Assembly (NCBI RefSeq): GCF_016924665.1
Contig: NZ_JAFFJT010000012.1
Coordinates: 1-48,401, forward strand
Source of the DNA: Nocardioides sp. SYSU D00038
GTDB lineage: Bacteria; Actinomycetota; Actinomycetes; Propionibacteriales; Nocardioidaceae
Length of the DNA: 48,401 nt
Reading direction: 5' to 3'
Shown here: one piece after another, positions 1 through 12,365 of the stretch
Layout of the letters: each line of letters begins with the position of its first letter
Position numbering within the stretch: position 1 is the stretch's first letter
Notes under the pieces: generated by a model
The model's database searches: none
What the model was told of the DNA's origin: nothing
The model's input: only the letters and a program-made list of their open reading frames with translations
Program-made: the position numbers and the translations under genes

Positions 1-6
1 GCAAGA

Positions 7-123
7 GTTACGGCGGCCATAGCGAAGGGGAAACACCCGGTCCCATCCCGAACCCGGAAGTTAAGCCCTTCAGCGCCGATGGTACTGCAACCGAGAGGCT
101 GTGGGAGAGTAGGACGCCGCCGG
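7..123 (+). rRNA. rrf: 5S ribosomal RNA
   Basis: About 117 nt with the expected 5S layout. The terminal stem pairs CGGCGGC (11-17) with GCCGCCG (115-121), and the conserved internal blocks CCCATCCCGAACCCGGAAG and GTGGGAGAGTAGG are present. The RNA belongs to the central protuberance of the 50S subunit. It is the last gene of an rRNA operon whose 16S and 23S genes lie off the left edge. The exact ends are uncertain by one or two bases. Confidence 0.95.
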
Positions 124-133
124 ACATTCTTTC

Positions 134-167
134 CAGCAGGCCCATCCCTTCGGGGATGGGCCTGCTG
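134..167 (+). terminator. rRNA operon terminator
   Basis: A perfect 15-bp stem (134-148 with 153-167) is closed by a TTCG tetraloop and starts 10 bases after the 5S end. There is no real T tract, only TCATTT, as is usual for actinobacterial terminators. Its position and strength make it the likely end of the rRNA transcript. Confidence 0.9.
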
Positions 168-309
168 TCATTTCCGGCATCTTCGGCCTGTCGGGGAGGG
201 CCAGGTGTCGTGCACATCGACCCTCCCGATCGGCGTTCTGCACCGCCGCGGATAGTGGCCCGTCGCGACGTCGCCCCCTGCGGCGAGGCTGTCGGTGGAG
301 GTGATGTGC

Positions 310-693
310 ATGTCAGCACGCAGGAAGGCCGCGGACCCCGGGGTCCCGGGGCGCGACGAGCCCGAGCACGCCAACGAGGTGCGCCTGGTCGGCCGCTTGG
401 CAGCGGAGCCCGAGGTCCGCGAGCTGCCGAGTGGCGACACGGTGTGGACGTTCCGCCTGGTGGTGGGGCGACCGCGTGCGGAGGTTCGGGGCCGCCAGAG
501 CGTCGACACCCTCGACTGTGCTGCCTGGACGCCACGGGTGCAGCGGTCGGTCGCGGCGTGGTCGGCCGGCGACGTGGTGGAGGTGTCCGGCTCGATGCGG
601 CGCCGGTTCTTCCGCGCGTCGGGGGCGACGGCGTCGCGGGTGGAGGTCGAGGTGACCCGGGGTCGGATCAGCCGTCGCGCAGCGAGCGGATGA
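310..693 (+). CDS. ssb: Small single-stranded DNA-binding protein
   Basis: A 127-residue OB-fold protein that would bind ssDNA in replication, repair or recombination. The SSB signature is the N-terminal stretch NEVRLVGRLAAEPEVRELP followed by VWTFRLVV, and later a DVVEVSGSMRRRFF strand. It lacks the long Gly/Pro-rich linker and acidic C-terminal tip of the main bacterial SSB, so it is probably an accessory paralogue. I chose ATG 310 because GGAGG at 297-301 sits 8 nt before it; ATG 304 and GTG 295 are in frame but too close to that site. The 3' end overlaps the convergent DUF1015 gene by 26 bp. Confidence 0.8.
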   Translation: MSARRKAADPGVPGRDEPEHANEVRLVGRLAAEPEVRELPSGDTVWTFRLVVGRPRAEVRGRQSVDTLDCAAWTPRVQRSVAAWSAGDVVEVSGSMRRRFFRASGATASRVEVEVTRGRISRRAASG

Positions 694-1777
694 GCACTCC
701 CGGTGACGGCTTGGGCTGGAACGACGTGGCCTTCTCCGGCAGCAGCCGGTCGTCCTCGGCGATCCGGATCACCAGGTCGACGTCCGGGGCGGGCATCAAC
801 AGCCCGACGTCCTGCCCCCGCCGCAGGCCGGCCAGGGTGGCCTCCACGGTGTGGAAGTGGGTGATCGCCTGGGGACCGCGCGGCAGCGCCGGTACCAGGT
901 CCTCGTGGAGCGCTTCTACGACGGCCCGGTCGGTGCCGACCGGGAGGGACAAGGTGCCCCAGGCGCGTCCGTCGGTGACCGCCATCGTGGCGGCGTCGAG
1001 GGCGGCGACGGCGGCGTCGCGGTCGGTGGGGGCGAAGCGACCCCCGGTCGCGGCCGCCGCGGTGGCGAGGTCCTCGAGGCTGACCTTGGTCAGCACCCGG
1101 TGGATGGGGCCGAGGAACAGCGGGGTCTCGCCCTGGTCGACCAGCATCGCCAGGCCGCGATCGGCGGCCCCACCGGGCGCCCGGCTCTGCATCCGCAGGT
1201 AGGCGGCGTAGCGGTGGTGCCCGTCGGCGATCAGCGCGCGCGAACCGGCCAGGGCGACCTCGAGCCGCTCCAGCAGCGCGGGGTCGCGGATCGCCCAGAT
1301 CCGGTGGTGCTGCCCGGCCCGGTCGTCGAACTCGTGGTCGGTCGCGCCCCGGGCGACCTCGGCCAGCGCGGCGCGTGCGTCGTCGTGGGAGCGGTGCACC
1401 AGGAGGATGGGGGCGGGGTTGAGCTCGAGCTGCGTCATCCGGTCGGCCAGGTCGTCGGCCTGCACCGGGCGGATCCCCTCGTGGGGTAGCACCGCCCGGT
1501 CCTCGGGGCGCGCCGCCCGCCGGCCGAGCTCGAGGGCGCCCACCAGCCCGCGGACGGTCAGGCCGCCGGCGGTGTACTCGTGCAGGTAGAGCGCGGGCTC
1601 GTCGTCGTGGTGCAGCTGGCCCCGCTCCTGCCACTGCAGCAGGCGGCCGGCGACCGAGAGGTAGGGGCGGGCGAACAGCCGGCCCGATGCCGGGTCGCCG
1701 ACTCGGCGGGGGGTGAGCATCAAGCCGCGGAACGGCGTCAGCCGCAGCGGCCGGGCGACGTAGGGAGGCGTGACCAC
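668..1777 (-). CDS. DUF1015 family protein
   Basis: A 369-residue protein of the DUF1015 family. The family hallmark ADGHHRYAAY is at about residues 184-193, and the N-terminal LRLTPFRGLMLTPRRVGD segment is typical of actinobacterial members. The biochemical role here cannot be read from the sequence; as far as I recall, some DUF1015 proteins have been reported as free-serine kinases, but I would not transfer that. GTG at 1777 is preferred because GGAGG lies 8 nt upstream; an in-frame ATG at 1861 would run into the leader of the divergent HAD gene. The gene is divergent from the HAD operon and convergent with ssb. Confidence 0.82.
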   Translation of the reverse strand: MVTPPYVARPLRLTPFRGLMLTPRRVGDPASGRLFARPYLSVAGRLLQWQERGQLHHDDEPALYLHEYTAGGLTVRGLVGALELGRRAARPEDRAVLPHEGIRPVQADDLADRMTQLELNPAPILLVHRSHDDARAALAEVARGATDHEFDDRAGQHHRIWAIRDPALLERLEVALAGSRALIADGHHRYAAYLRMQSRAPGGAADRGLAMLVDQGETPLFLGPIHRVLTKVSLEDLATAAAATGGRFAPTDRDAAVAALDAATMAVTDGRAWGTLSLPVGTDRAVVEALHEDLVPALPRGPQAITHFHTVEATLAGLRRGQDVGLLMPAPDVDLVIRIAEDDRLLPEKATSFQPKPSPGVLIRSLRDG

Positions 1778-1802
1778 GGCTCCGACCTCCACCCCCTCAT
1801 CG

Positions 1803-1808
1803 TAGGGT
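1803..1808 (+). promoter_or_regulatory. Putative -10 box of the HAD-tlyA-nadK-recN operon
   Basis: TAGGGT fits the actinobacterial TANNNT -10 consensus and lies in the 100-bp divergent interval, about 70 nt before the HAD start at 1879. No clear -35 box is visible. Assigned by pattern only. Confidence 0.4.
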
Positions 1809-1878
1809 TGCGCACCAACGGCCCACCCGTGCCACCCACCCGTGCCACCTACCGCTGCCACCCCGCCCGAGGAGCCCG

Positions 1879-2886
1879 ATGCTGGTCACGTCCGACGGCC
1901 CGCTGTGCCGGGCGCACGACCTGGTCATGCTCGACCTCGACGGGGTCGTCTACGTGGGCGGCCGGGCCGTCCCGGGTGCTCCCGAGCACCTGGCCGCGGC
2001 GCGCGAGGCGGGGGCCGCGGTCGCGTTCATCACCAACAACGCCTCCCGACCGCCGGAGACCGTGGCCGCCCACCTGACCGAGCTGGGAGTGCCCGCGGCG
2101 GCGGAGGACGTGGTGACCTCGGCGCAGGCCGCCGCGCGGGTGCTGGTGGAGCGGTTCGGGGCCGGTGCGCGGGTCGCGCTGCTGGGCGGCCCGGGGCTCG
2201 AGGCAGCCCTGGCCGAAGCAGGTGTGGTCGCGGTGGACGTCGACGACGAGTCCGCGGTAGCGCTGGTGACGGGCTACGGGCCCGAGGTGCTCTGGCGCGA
2301 GGTGATGCGGGCGGCCGTCCGGGTGCGTGACGGGCTGCCCTGGGTGGCCAGCAACACCGACCTCAGCATCCCGACCGACTACGGCGTCGCGCCGGGGCAC
2401 GGGGTGCTGGTCGAGACCATCGCCCGGTTCGCCGAGGCCGAGCCGGTGGTGGCCGGGAAGCCCGCCCGACCGCTGCTCGACGAGACGGTGCGCCGGATGG
2501 ACGCCCAGCGACCGCTGATGGTGGGCGACCGCCTCGACACCGACATCGAGGGCGCCGAGGCGCTGGGCCTGCCGTCGCTGCTGGTGCTCACCGGGGTCAG
2601 CGGGCTGGCCGAGGTGGTCGGGGCCCCCGAGGGCAGCCGACCCAGCTACCTCGCGCCCGACCTGGCCGGGCTGCTGGTCGAGCACCGGGCACCCGAGCGG
2701 CTCGAGGACGGCGCCGCGCTCGGCGGCTGGCACGCGTCGGTGCACGACGGCCACCTGGTCGTGGCGGGCGCCGGCACGGACGACGACTGGTGGCGGGTCG
2801 TGGCCGCGGCGGCCTGGTCGGCTGCCGACCGGGACGGGTCGGTGCCGGGCTGTGCGGGCCTGCTGCCGGGACGAGCCACGGGGTAG
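1879..2886 (+). CDS. HAD-IIA family phosphatase (NagD-like)
   Basis: A 335-residue haloacid-dehalogenase phosphatase. Motif I is DLDGVVY with nucleophile D19 and acid/base D21, motif II is TNNASR, the motif III lysine is in VAGKPARP, and motif IV is GDRLDTDIEGA. This set defines the class IIA NagD/4-nitrophenylphosphatase group, which dephosphorylates small phosphometabolites; the substrate is unknown. An extra C-terminal stretch of about 75 residues follows the HAD fold and has no motif I recognise. ATG 1879 has a GAGGAG Shine-Dalgarno site. It is the first gene of an operon with tlyA, nadK and recN, a common actinobacterial arrangement. Its TAG stop lies inside the -10 box of the next gene. 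Confidence 0.88.
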   Translation: MLVTSDGPLCRAHDLVMLDLDGVVYVGGRAVPGAPEHLAAAREAGAAVAFITNNASRPPETVAAHLTELGVPAAAEDVVTSAQAAARVLVERFGAGARVALLGGPGLEAALAEAGVVAVDVDDESAVALVTGYGPEVLWREVMRAAVRVRDGLPWVASNTDLSIPTDYGVAPGHGVLVETIARFAEAEPVVAGKPARPLLDETVRRMDAQRPLMVGDRLDTDIEGAEALGLPSLLVLTGVSGLAEVVGAPEGSRPSYLAPDLAGLLVEHRAPERLEDGAALGGWHASVHDGHLVVAGAGTDDDWWRVVAAAAWSAADRDGSVPGCAGLLPGRATG

Positions 2887-2889
2887 CCT
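2884..2889 (+). promoter_or_regulatory. Putative -10 box for a leaderless transcript
   Basis: TAGCCT is followed by exactly 6 nt and then the ATG at 2896, so transcription would begin at or next to the start codon. No Shine-Dalgarno sequence precedes that ATG. The same geometry recurs at several other genes in this window. Confidence 0.5.
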
Positions 2890-2895
2890 CGGCCC

Positions 2896-3180
2896 ATGCG
2901 CGACGACCACGACCCGGACCTCCCGACCCCGCCGCCCGGCGACGGCGACGCGGCGTACGACGCGGACGTGGCCGAGGACTCCGACCAGGACTCCCCGGAG
3001 CCGACCGGGGTGGGTGCCGTCGACGAGGTGGTGCGATCGGTCGAGGGGCTGGCCGACCGTCCCGTCGAGGAGCACGTCGCCGTCTTCGAGCAGGCGCACG
3101 AGCGGCTGCGGTCGGCGCTGGACGCCGCCCCCGAGGAGTCCGCCGAGCCGACCGGCGACCCGGCTGGCGACCCGGCCTGA
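2896..3180 (+). CDS. Small acidic protein upstream of tlyA
   Basis: 94 residues, strongly acidic and proline-rich at both ends, with a central amphipathic region (AVDEVVRSVEGLADRPVEEH and AVFEQAHERLRSALDAA) likely to form two helices. No signal peptide or membrane segment is present. Similar short acidic proteins occur next to tlyA in other Actinobacteria, but I know no function. The stop at 3178-3180 is one base before the tlyA GTG, so translational coupling is likely. The start follows a TAGCCT box by 6 nt, suggesting a leaderless mRNA. Confidence 0.7.
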   Translation: MRDDHDPDLPTPPPGDGDAAYDADVAEDSDQDSPEPTGVGAVDEVVRSVEGLADRPVEEHVAVFEQAHERLRSALDAAPEESAEPTGDPAGDPA

Positions 3181-3181
3181 G

Positions 3182-4021
3182 GTGCCTCCGCGTCGGTTGC
3201 GACTCGACGCCGAGCTGGTCCGGCGCGGGCTGGCCCGGTCGCGCGAGCACGCCAGCGAGCTGGTGGCCGCCGGCCGGGTGAAGGTGCGGGGCGCGGTCGC
3301 CACCAAGCCGGCGACCGGGGTGACCACCGACGTCGCGATCGTGGTGCTCGACGACCCCGACCGGCCCGACTACGTCTCGCGCGGAGGGCACAAGCTCGCG
3401 GGAGCGCTGGCGGTGTTCGGCCCGGCCGGTCTGGAGGTGGCGGGGCGGCGGGTGCTCGACGCCGGCGCCTCGACCGGCGGCTTCACCGACGTGCTGCTGC
3501 GCGCCGGTGCGGCCGAGGTGGTGGCCGTCGACGTCGGCTACGGACAGCTGGCCTGGCGGATCCAGCAGGACGAGCGGGTGCGTGTGCACGACCGCACCAA
3601 CGTCCGCGACCTGACGACTGCGACCATCGGGGGTCCGGTCGACCTGGTCGTCGGCGACCTGTCTTTCATCTCGCTGCGGCTGCTGCTCGACGCGCTGCTG
3701 GGCGTGACGGCCGACGACGGCGACCTGGCGCTGATGGTCAAGCCCCAGTTCGAGGTCGGCAAGGAGCGGGTGGGTCGGGGCGGTGTCGTGCGCGACCCCG
3801 CGCTGCGCGCCGAGGCGGTCGTGGGCGTCGCCCGGGCCGCCGCCGAGCGGGGCTGGGGCGCCCGGATGGTGGCGACCAGCCCGCTGCCGGGCCCCTCGGG
3901 CAACGTGGAGTTCTTCCTCTGGCTGCGTCGCGGGCCGGCCACGCTCGACGACGACGCCATCCACACCCACGTGCGGGATGCGGCGCCGGTGGGGGCGGCG
4001 GGTGAGAAGGTGGACCCGTGA
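3182..4021 (+). CDS. tlyA: TlyA family rRNA 2'-O-methyltransferase / haemolysin
   Basis: 279 residues. An N-terminal S4 RNA-binding domain (RLRLDAELVRRGLARSREHA through VKVRGAVATKP) is followed by an FtsJ-type SAM-dependent methyltransferase domain. The SAM-binding motif is VLDAGASTGGFTDVLL and the motif IV region is DLVVGDLSFISLR. Known TlyA proteins 2'-O-methylate rRNA cytidines and affect capreomycin sensitivity; the haemolysin name is historical. The start is GTG 3182, one base after the upstream stop, with only a weak ribosome-binding site, consistent with coupling. The stop overlaps the nadK GTG (GTGA). Confidence 0.9.
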   Translation: MPPRRLRLDAELVRRGLARSREHASELVAAGRVKVRGAVATKPATGVTTDVAIVVLDDPDRPDYVSRGGHKLAGALAVFGPAGLEVAGRRVLDAGASTGGFTDVLLRAGAAEVVAVDVGYGQLAWRIQQDERVRVHDRTNVRDLTTATIGGPVDLVVGDLSFISLRLLLDALLGVTADDGDLALMVKPQFEVGKERVGRGGVVRDPALRAEAVVGVARAAAERGWGARMVATSPLPGPSGNVEFFLWLRRGPATLDDDAIHTHVRDAAPVGAAGEKVDP

Positions 4022-4969
4022 CCAGCCACGAGCCCGACCCCGTCGCCGTGCCGCGCCGGGTGCTCATGCTCACCCACACCGGCCGGGCCGAGGCCCGCGA
4101 GGTGGCGCTGGACTGCTGCAAGGCGCTGACCGGCCACGGGATCGTGGTGCGGATGGTGGCCGAGGAGGCCTCCGACCTCGGGGTCGAGCCGGGCGACTAC
4201 GCCCCCGCGCTCGAGCTGACACCGGGGGAGGCCGGGGCCGCCGACGACTGCGAGCTGGCCCTGGTGATCGGCGGCGACGGGTCGATCCTCCGCGCCGCCG
4301 AGATCACCCACGGCACCGGCACGCCGGTGCTCGGGGTCAACCTCGGCCACGTGGGTTTCCTGGCCGAGGCCGAGCCCGACCACGTGGACTCGACGATCGA
4401 CGCGATCGTCGGCCGTCGCTACACCGTCGAGGACCGACTCACGCTCGACGTGCGCGCCTACCGCGACGGCGAGCTCCTGATGCGGACGTTCGCGCTCAAC
4501 GAGGCCAGCGTCGAGAAGGCCGCCCGCGAGCGGATGCTCGAGGTGGTCGTCGAGATCGACGGGCGGCCGCTGTCGCGCTGGGGCTGCGACGGCGTGGTGC
4601 TGGCGACCCCGACCGGGTCGACGGCGTACAACTTCAGCGCCGGCGGGCCGATCGTGTGGCCCGGCGTCGAGGCGCTCCTCATGGTGCCCATCAGCGCGCA
4701 CGCGCTGTTCGCCCGTCCGATGGTGGTGGCCCCCACCTCGCTGCTCGCGGTCGAGGTGATCGCGCGCACCGACGGCGCCGGCGTGCTGTGGTGCGACGGC
4801 CGCCGGGCCGTCGACCTGCCTCCGGGGGCGCGGATCGAGGTCCGCCGCGGCGAGTGCCCGGTGCGGCTCGCGCGGCTGCTCGAGGCGCCGTTCACCGACC
4901 GGCTGGTCGCGAAGTTCGACCTGCCGGTCTCGGGCTGGCGCGGCGCCGCGGAGCGCCGGGGGGAGCGCG

Positions 4970-4977
<8 letters not shown>
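4018..4977 (+). CDS. nadK: NAD kinase
   Basis: 319 residues. It phosphorylates NAD to NADP in the cytoplasm. The diagnostic GGDGS motif (VIGGDGSILRAAE), the NE motif (LNEASVEK) and the DGVVLATPTGSTAYNFS block are all present, as is the LGVNLGHVGFL segment. Length is normal for actinobacterial PpnK. It starts at a GTG overlapping the tlyA stop and overlaps recN by 8 bp, so the three genes are one transcriptional and translational unit. Confidence 0.96.
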
Positions 4978-8577
<3,600 letters not shown>

Positions 8578-8591
8578 GTCCGCTCCCGCCG

Positions 8592-9137
8592 TTGGTCGAG
8601 GAAGGACGAAGTCCTGTCTCGAGACCCGGTGAGACGGGTGCCCTCCGGTGGGGCCGGATGGCGTCCGGGCGTCCGGGGTCTCGACGGACGCTCCTCGCTG
8701 GCGCTCGTCGCTGCTCGACCACCGGTGGCGCGGTGGTCGAGGTGCGAAGGCCGCTAGGCCTGAGCCTCGAGACCCGGTGAGACGGGAGCGCTCCCGTTCC
8801 CGACGGAGGGTGTTCGGGTGCGGGGGTTTCGAGGCTCGCTTCGCTCGCACCTCAACCAGCGCGGGGCACCGGAGGGGCGTTGGGTGCGGTGGTCTCGACG
8901 GGCGCTCCTCGCTGGGGCTCGTCGCTGCTCGACCACCGGTGGCGCGGTGGTCGAGGTGCGAAGGCCGTTAGGCCTGAGCCTCGAGACCCGGTGAGACGGG
9001 AGCGCTCCCGTTCCCGACGGTGGGTGTTCGGGTGCGGGGGTTTCGAGGCTCGCTTCGCTCGCACCTCAACCAGCGCGGGCCGGTGGGTGTTCGGGTGCGG
9101 GGGTCTCGAGGCTCGCCCCGCTCGCACCTCAACCAGC
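8592..9137 (+). repeat. Cluster of inverted-repeat elements with a 214-bp duplication
   Basis: The 566-bp gap between pyrG and the convergent aminopeptidase-like gene contains no credible gene. It is built from imperfect palindromes of two kinds. One opens GGTCGAGGTGCGAAGG and closes GCCTCGAGACC; the other reads GGTTTCGAGGCTCGC then TTCGCTCGCACCTCAACC. Elements lie at about 8592-8627, 8678-8722, 8732-8775, 8825-8858, 8888-8937, 8946-8989, 9039-9072 and 9101-9134. About 180 bp (8690-8871) is repeated almost exactly 214 bp downstream (8904-9085). Similar palindromes are, to my knowledge, widespread between genes in Nocardioides-type genomes. They may end both convergent transcripts. Confidence 0.8.
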
Positions 9138-9143
9138 GGTGGG

Positions 9144-11636
9144 TCAGGAGCGGGCGCGGAGCATCCGGGCGGCGAGGTCGGCGGCCTCCAGGACGACGGC
9201 CCGGACGCCCGGGCTGAGCCCGTCGCGGCCGGCCAGGGAGAGCGCCGCCTCGACGTACTCCTCGTCGACGACCGTCGGCGTCATCGCTCGCAGCAGCAGG
9301 AGGTGGCCGGGGCCGCCGGTGCGGGAGAGGGCCTCGGCCTCCTCAAGGTAGCGCCGGGCGTAGGGGAGCAGGAGGGCGTGCTGGACCGGCCGCCAGAAGC
9401 AGGCGGCGAGCCGGGGGAGCTGGGCGTCGACGGGCACCCGCCGGGTGCGGAAGAGCTGCTCCCAGACCTCGTCCTTGGCGGCCGGGTCGGGGCGGGCGGC
9501 GGTGACCCACAACGCCCTCACCCAGGTCTCCGGGTGCGGGTCGCGCCGGGTCAGGGCCTCGGCGTCGGACGGCAGGTCGCGGCCGAGCGAGGCGCGGCGG
9601 GCCAGCACCCGCCAGGCGAGGTCGACGTCGCCGCCGGTGGCGGCGTCGAGGGCCTCGAAGTGCTCGGGGCGGCTGGCCGTCCAGGCCAGGGCGCGGAGCG
9701 CCGCCACCGGCTCGGTCTCGTCGTCGCAGCGCGCCAGGGCGACCTCGGCCAGCCGGCCGAGACGGCGGGGGACCAGGCCGCGGGCGGTCCAGTGCTCGGC
9801 CACCTCCAGACCCAGGACGAGCAGCGCCTCGAGCAGCGCCGGGTCGGGCTCGGCGGCGGCCGTGCGGACGACCAGGTCGAACAGCTCGCCGCTGGACAGC
9901 TCGCCGCGCAGCAGCAGGTCCCACGCCGAGCCGACCGCCAGCGCCCGCGAGACCGGCTCGGCGAGCCGTTCGGCGTGGCCGAGCAGGACCGTCAGCGAGC
10001 GCTCGTCGGTGCGGGTCGCGGCCCAGGTCAGTGCGTCGTCGTTGACCAGGCGTACGTCGGCCTCGGGCAGCTCGGTCGACAGGTCGGTGGTGGGCGCGGC
10101 CGCGTCGACGTCGGTGCGGGCCACCCGCACCAGCGCGCCGTCCTGCTCCAGCCGGTAGGAGCCGATCACCAGTCGGTGCGGGCGACCCGGGGCACCGTCG
10201 GGACCGGTCACCAGCAGGGTGTGGTCGACGAGCGTGAGGGTGTCGCCCCCGGCGGTGTCGAACCAGGCCTTGCCCCACTCGTCGAGGCCCGGCCCGTCGA
10301 GATCCGGCCCGTCGAGATCCGGCCCGTCGAGATCCGGCCCGTCGAGATCCGACCCGTCCGCGAGCTCACCGGGTGCATCAGCAGCGATCGCGGCGAGCAG
10401 GTCGGCGGCGGTGGCGGTGCCGCCGCTGTGCCCGGCGAGGTAGTGGCGCAGGCCGGCCAGCAGCCGGTCGGTGCCGACGGTGACGGCGAGCTGGTGCACC
10501 ACCGCCCGTCCGGTCTCGCGGGTCAGCGTGTCGAGGGCCAGGTAGGAGGACCTGGCGTCGGGGACGTCGGCGCGCAGCGGGTGCCGGGTGGGTGCGAGCT
10601 CGGCCAGCCGGCCGCGCCGGGCCCCGCCCAGCACGAAGCCGGGCAGGTCGCCGCTGCCGGCGATCGCGGCGACCCACGCGGTGAGCGCCTCGCTGAGCCA
10701 CAGCTCGTCCCACCAGGCCGGGGTGACCTGGCCGCCGAACCAGGAGCGGGCCAGGTTGCCGAGCACCTCGTCGGCGACCGCGGCCCGGTCACCGGGCGTC
10801 GGCGTCCCGCGGTGCAGCGCGTCGTCGCCCAGGGTGACCCCGCCCCAGTGGGCCAGCCCGGCGCGCAGCCCCGGGACGAAGACCTGGTCGTAGCGGCCCA
10901 GCGACCGGCCGAGGTGGTCGCGGAGGAAGTCGAGGCCGCGACCGGTGACCCGCGCCAGCTCGTCGGCGTCGCGGTCGAGCAGGTCGCGCACCGACCCGCG
11001 GCAGTAGAAGCCGAGGTCGTGCTCCCCGTGCTCGCGCCGCACCTCGTGGAACGGCCCCGCGTGCAGACCCACGGCGTACGACGGCAGCCGGGGGGTCTCG
11101 GCGAAGACCCAGGACCGGCCGCCGTCGTCGAGGTCGCGGACCTCGTCGGGGGCGGTGCCGGTGACGACCGTCCAGTCGCCGGGGGCGTGGACGGTCAGCC
11201 GGTGCACCGCCTTGAGGTCGGGCTGGTCGAAGCAGGCCCAGGCCTGGCCGGCGGCGTCTGGCTGGGCCGCGGTCCAGACGTAGGTCTGGTTGTCGGACGG
11301 GTCGACGAACCGGCGCACGGACGCGTGGGCGGCCGAGGCCGTGGAGGAGACGACCAGCACGTTGCGGGCGGCCAGCCGGGACAGCGGGATCCGGCCCCGG
11401 CGCACCTGCTCGAGGTCGATGGCGACGCCGTTGAGGGTGGCGGCCAGCACCTCGCCCGCGCACTCGACGAAGGTGCGCGCACCCGGGCGGCAGGTGAAGG
11501 TGATCCGCGACTCGGCGGACCACACGTCGGCGCCGCGCATGCCGCGCACGTCGACGACGAGGTCGTAGCGCTCCACGGTCAGGTAGGAGGCGCGCTCGCG
11601 CGCCTCCTCCAGCGTCAGGGTCGACGCCTGGCTCAT
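9144..11636 (-). CDS. M1 aminopeptidase N-like protein, catalytic residues lost
   Basis: 830 residues with the size and order of actinobacterial aminopeptidase N: N-terminal beta domain, central thermolysin-like domain and C-terminal helical ERAP1-like domain. The conserved scaffold is clear ([34 protein letters not shown]). The usual HExxH zinc site, however, is GNLAR at residues 293-297, so both histidines and the catalytic glutamate are missing; only the third ligand position (E316) remains, at the correct spacing. The substrate-binding GAMEN motif is GLAHW at 260-264, and the catalytic tyrosine position appears to be arginine. It is therefore very likely an inactive homologue. Five 15-bp in-frame repeats add an Asp-rich DLDGP insertion. 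ATG 11636 has a GGAGG site 7 nt upstream. Confidence 0.85.
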   Translation of the reverse strand: MSQASTLTLEEARERASYLTVERYDLVVDVRGMRGADVWSAESRITFTCRPGARTFVECAGEVLAATLNGVAIDLEQVRRGRIPLSRLAARNVLVVSSTASAAHASVRRFVDPSDNQTYVWTAAQPDAAGQAWACFDQPDLKAVHRLTVHAPGDWTVVTGTAPDEVRDLDDGGRSWVFAETPRLPSYAVGLHAGPFHEVRREHGEHDLGFYCRGSVRDLLDRDADELARVTGRGLDFLRDHLGRSLGRYDQVFVPGLRAGLAHWGGVTLGDDALHRGTPTPGDRAAVADEVLGNLARSWFGGQVTPAWWDELWLSEALTAWVAAIAGSGDLPGFVLGGARRGRLAELAPTRHPLRADVPDARSSYLALDTLTRETGRAVVHQLAVTVGTDRLLAGLRHYLAGHSGGTATAADLLAAIAADAPGELADGSDLDGPDLDGPDLDGPDLDGPGLDEWGKAWFDTAGGDTLTLVDHTLLVTGPDGAPGRPHRLVIGSYRLEQDGALVRVARTDVDAAAPTTDLSTELPEADVRLVNDDALTWAATRTDERSLTVLLGHAERLAEPVSRALAVGSAWDLLLRGELSSGELFDLVVRTAAAEPDPALLEALLVLGLEVAEHWTARGLVPRRLGRLAEVALARCDDETEPVAALRALAWTASRPEHFEALDAATGGDVDLAWRVLARRASLGRDLPSDAEALTRRDPHPETWVRALWVTAARPDPAAKDEVWEQLFRTRRVPVDAQLPRLAACFWRPVQHALLLPYARRYLEEAEALSRTGGPGHLLLLRAMTPTVVDEEYVEAALSLAGRDGLSPGVRAVVLEAADLAARMLRARS
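10281..10355 (-). repeat. In-frame 15-bp tandem repeat within the aminopeptidase-like gene
   Basis: Five consecutive 15-bp units, plus-strand form GTCGAGATCCGGCCC with a few substitutions, encode repeated DLDGP on the minus strand. The repeat lies between the catalytic-like domain and the segment [12 protein letters not shown]. The unit is a multiple of three, so copy-number change would not break the frame. Confidence 0.9.
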
Positions 11637-11684
11637 GGTCGGTCCTCCTGCGGCCCGGGGGGCGGTGCGGGCTGCCCCGCACGG

Positions 11685-11690
11685 TAGCGT
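11685..11690 (+). promoter_or_regulatory. Putative -10 box for leaderless Nudix mRNA
   Basis: TAGCGT followed by 6 nt and ATG 11697. No Shine-Dalgarno sequence is present. It lies in the 60-bp interval divergent from the aminopeptidase-like gene. Confidence 0.5.
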
Positions 11691-11696
11691 CTCGGC

Positions 11697-12311
11697 ATGC
11701 CCGACCTCGTCGATTCTCCCGAGGAGTGGCCCGTGGTCGCCACCGCGGACCTGCACCGCGACGGCTGGGTGGTGGCGCTGCGCGCCGACCAGGTGCAGCG
11801 GCCCGGCCACCCCGACGAGGAGCCGTTCCGGCGCCTGGTGGTCGAGCACCCCGGCGCCGCGGTGGTGCTGGCCGTCGACGACGACGACCGGGTGCTGTGC
11901 CTGCGCCAGTACCGGCACCCGGCCCGCACCCGCTTCGTCGAGGTGCCCGCCGGGCTGGTCGACGTGGCCGGCGAGGACCCGCTCGACGTGGCTCGCCGCG
12001 AGCTGCGCGAGGAGGCCGGCTACGCCGCCGAGCGGTGGACCCACCTGGCCTCCACCTGGGCCTCGCCCGGGATCTCGGCCGAGCGGCACCACCTCTACCT
12101 CGCCCGCGGGCTGCGGGAGGTCGACCGCAGCGACTTCGTGCTCGAGCACGAGGAGGCCGAGATGGAGGTCTTCTGGGCGCCGTTCGACGACCTGGTGGCG
12201 GGCTGCCTGGCCGGCCGGCTCACCGACGCGCCGCTGGTCACCGCGGTGCTGCTGGCGCAGGCCCGGGGACTCGCGGGCAGCGGCGCCGGACCGTGGGAGC
12301 GCAGGAAGTAA
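11697..12311 (+). CDS. Nudix hydrolase, ADP-ribose pyrophosphatase-like
   Basis: 204 residues. The Nudix box spans about residues 86-108 ([20 protein letters not shown] then EAGY), with one residue more than the textbook spacing before the first Glu, as in many actinobacterial ADP-ribose pyrophosphatases. The downstream [15 protein letters not shown] segment is typical of that subgroup. It probably hydrolyses ADP-ribose or a related nucleoside diphosphate derivative. It lies close to xerD, parA and scpA, a neighbourhood shared with other Actinobacteria. The start follows a TAGCGT box by 6 nt. Confidence 0.85.
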   Translation: MPDLVDSPEEWPVVATADLHRDGWVVALRADQVQRPGHPDEEPFRRLVVEHPGAAVVLAVDDDDRVLCLRQYRHPARTRFVEVPAGLVDVAGEDPLDVARRELREEAGYAAERWTHLASTWASPGISAERHHLYLARGLREVDRSDFVLEHEEAEMEVFWAPFDDLVAGCLAGRLTDAPLVTAVLLAQARGLAGSGAGPWERRK

Positions 12312-12333
12312 CCTCGCGTCAGCGCCACGACGA

Positions 12334-12345
12334 GGTGGCGCCACC
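12334..12345. promoter_or_regulatory. 12-bp palindrome upstream of ald
   Basis: GGTGGCGCCACC is a perfect palindrome between a possible -10 box (TAACCT, 12309-12314) and the ald GTG at 12366. It could be an operator or a hairpin in the leader. No regulator is identifiable from this sequence alone. Confidence 0.3.
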
Positions 12346-12365
12346 AGTCCCTCGAGGAGTCCCAC

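Noticed and set aside
8592..9137. Insertion sequence
   Set aside because: The repeats contain no transposase frame and no target-site duplication was seen; they look like non-autonomous palindromic repeats.
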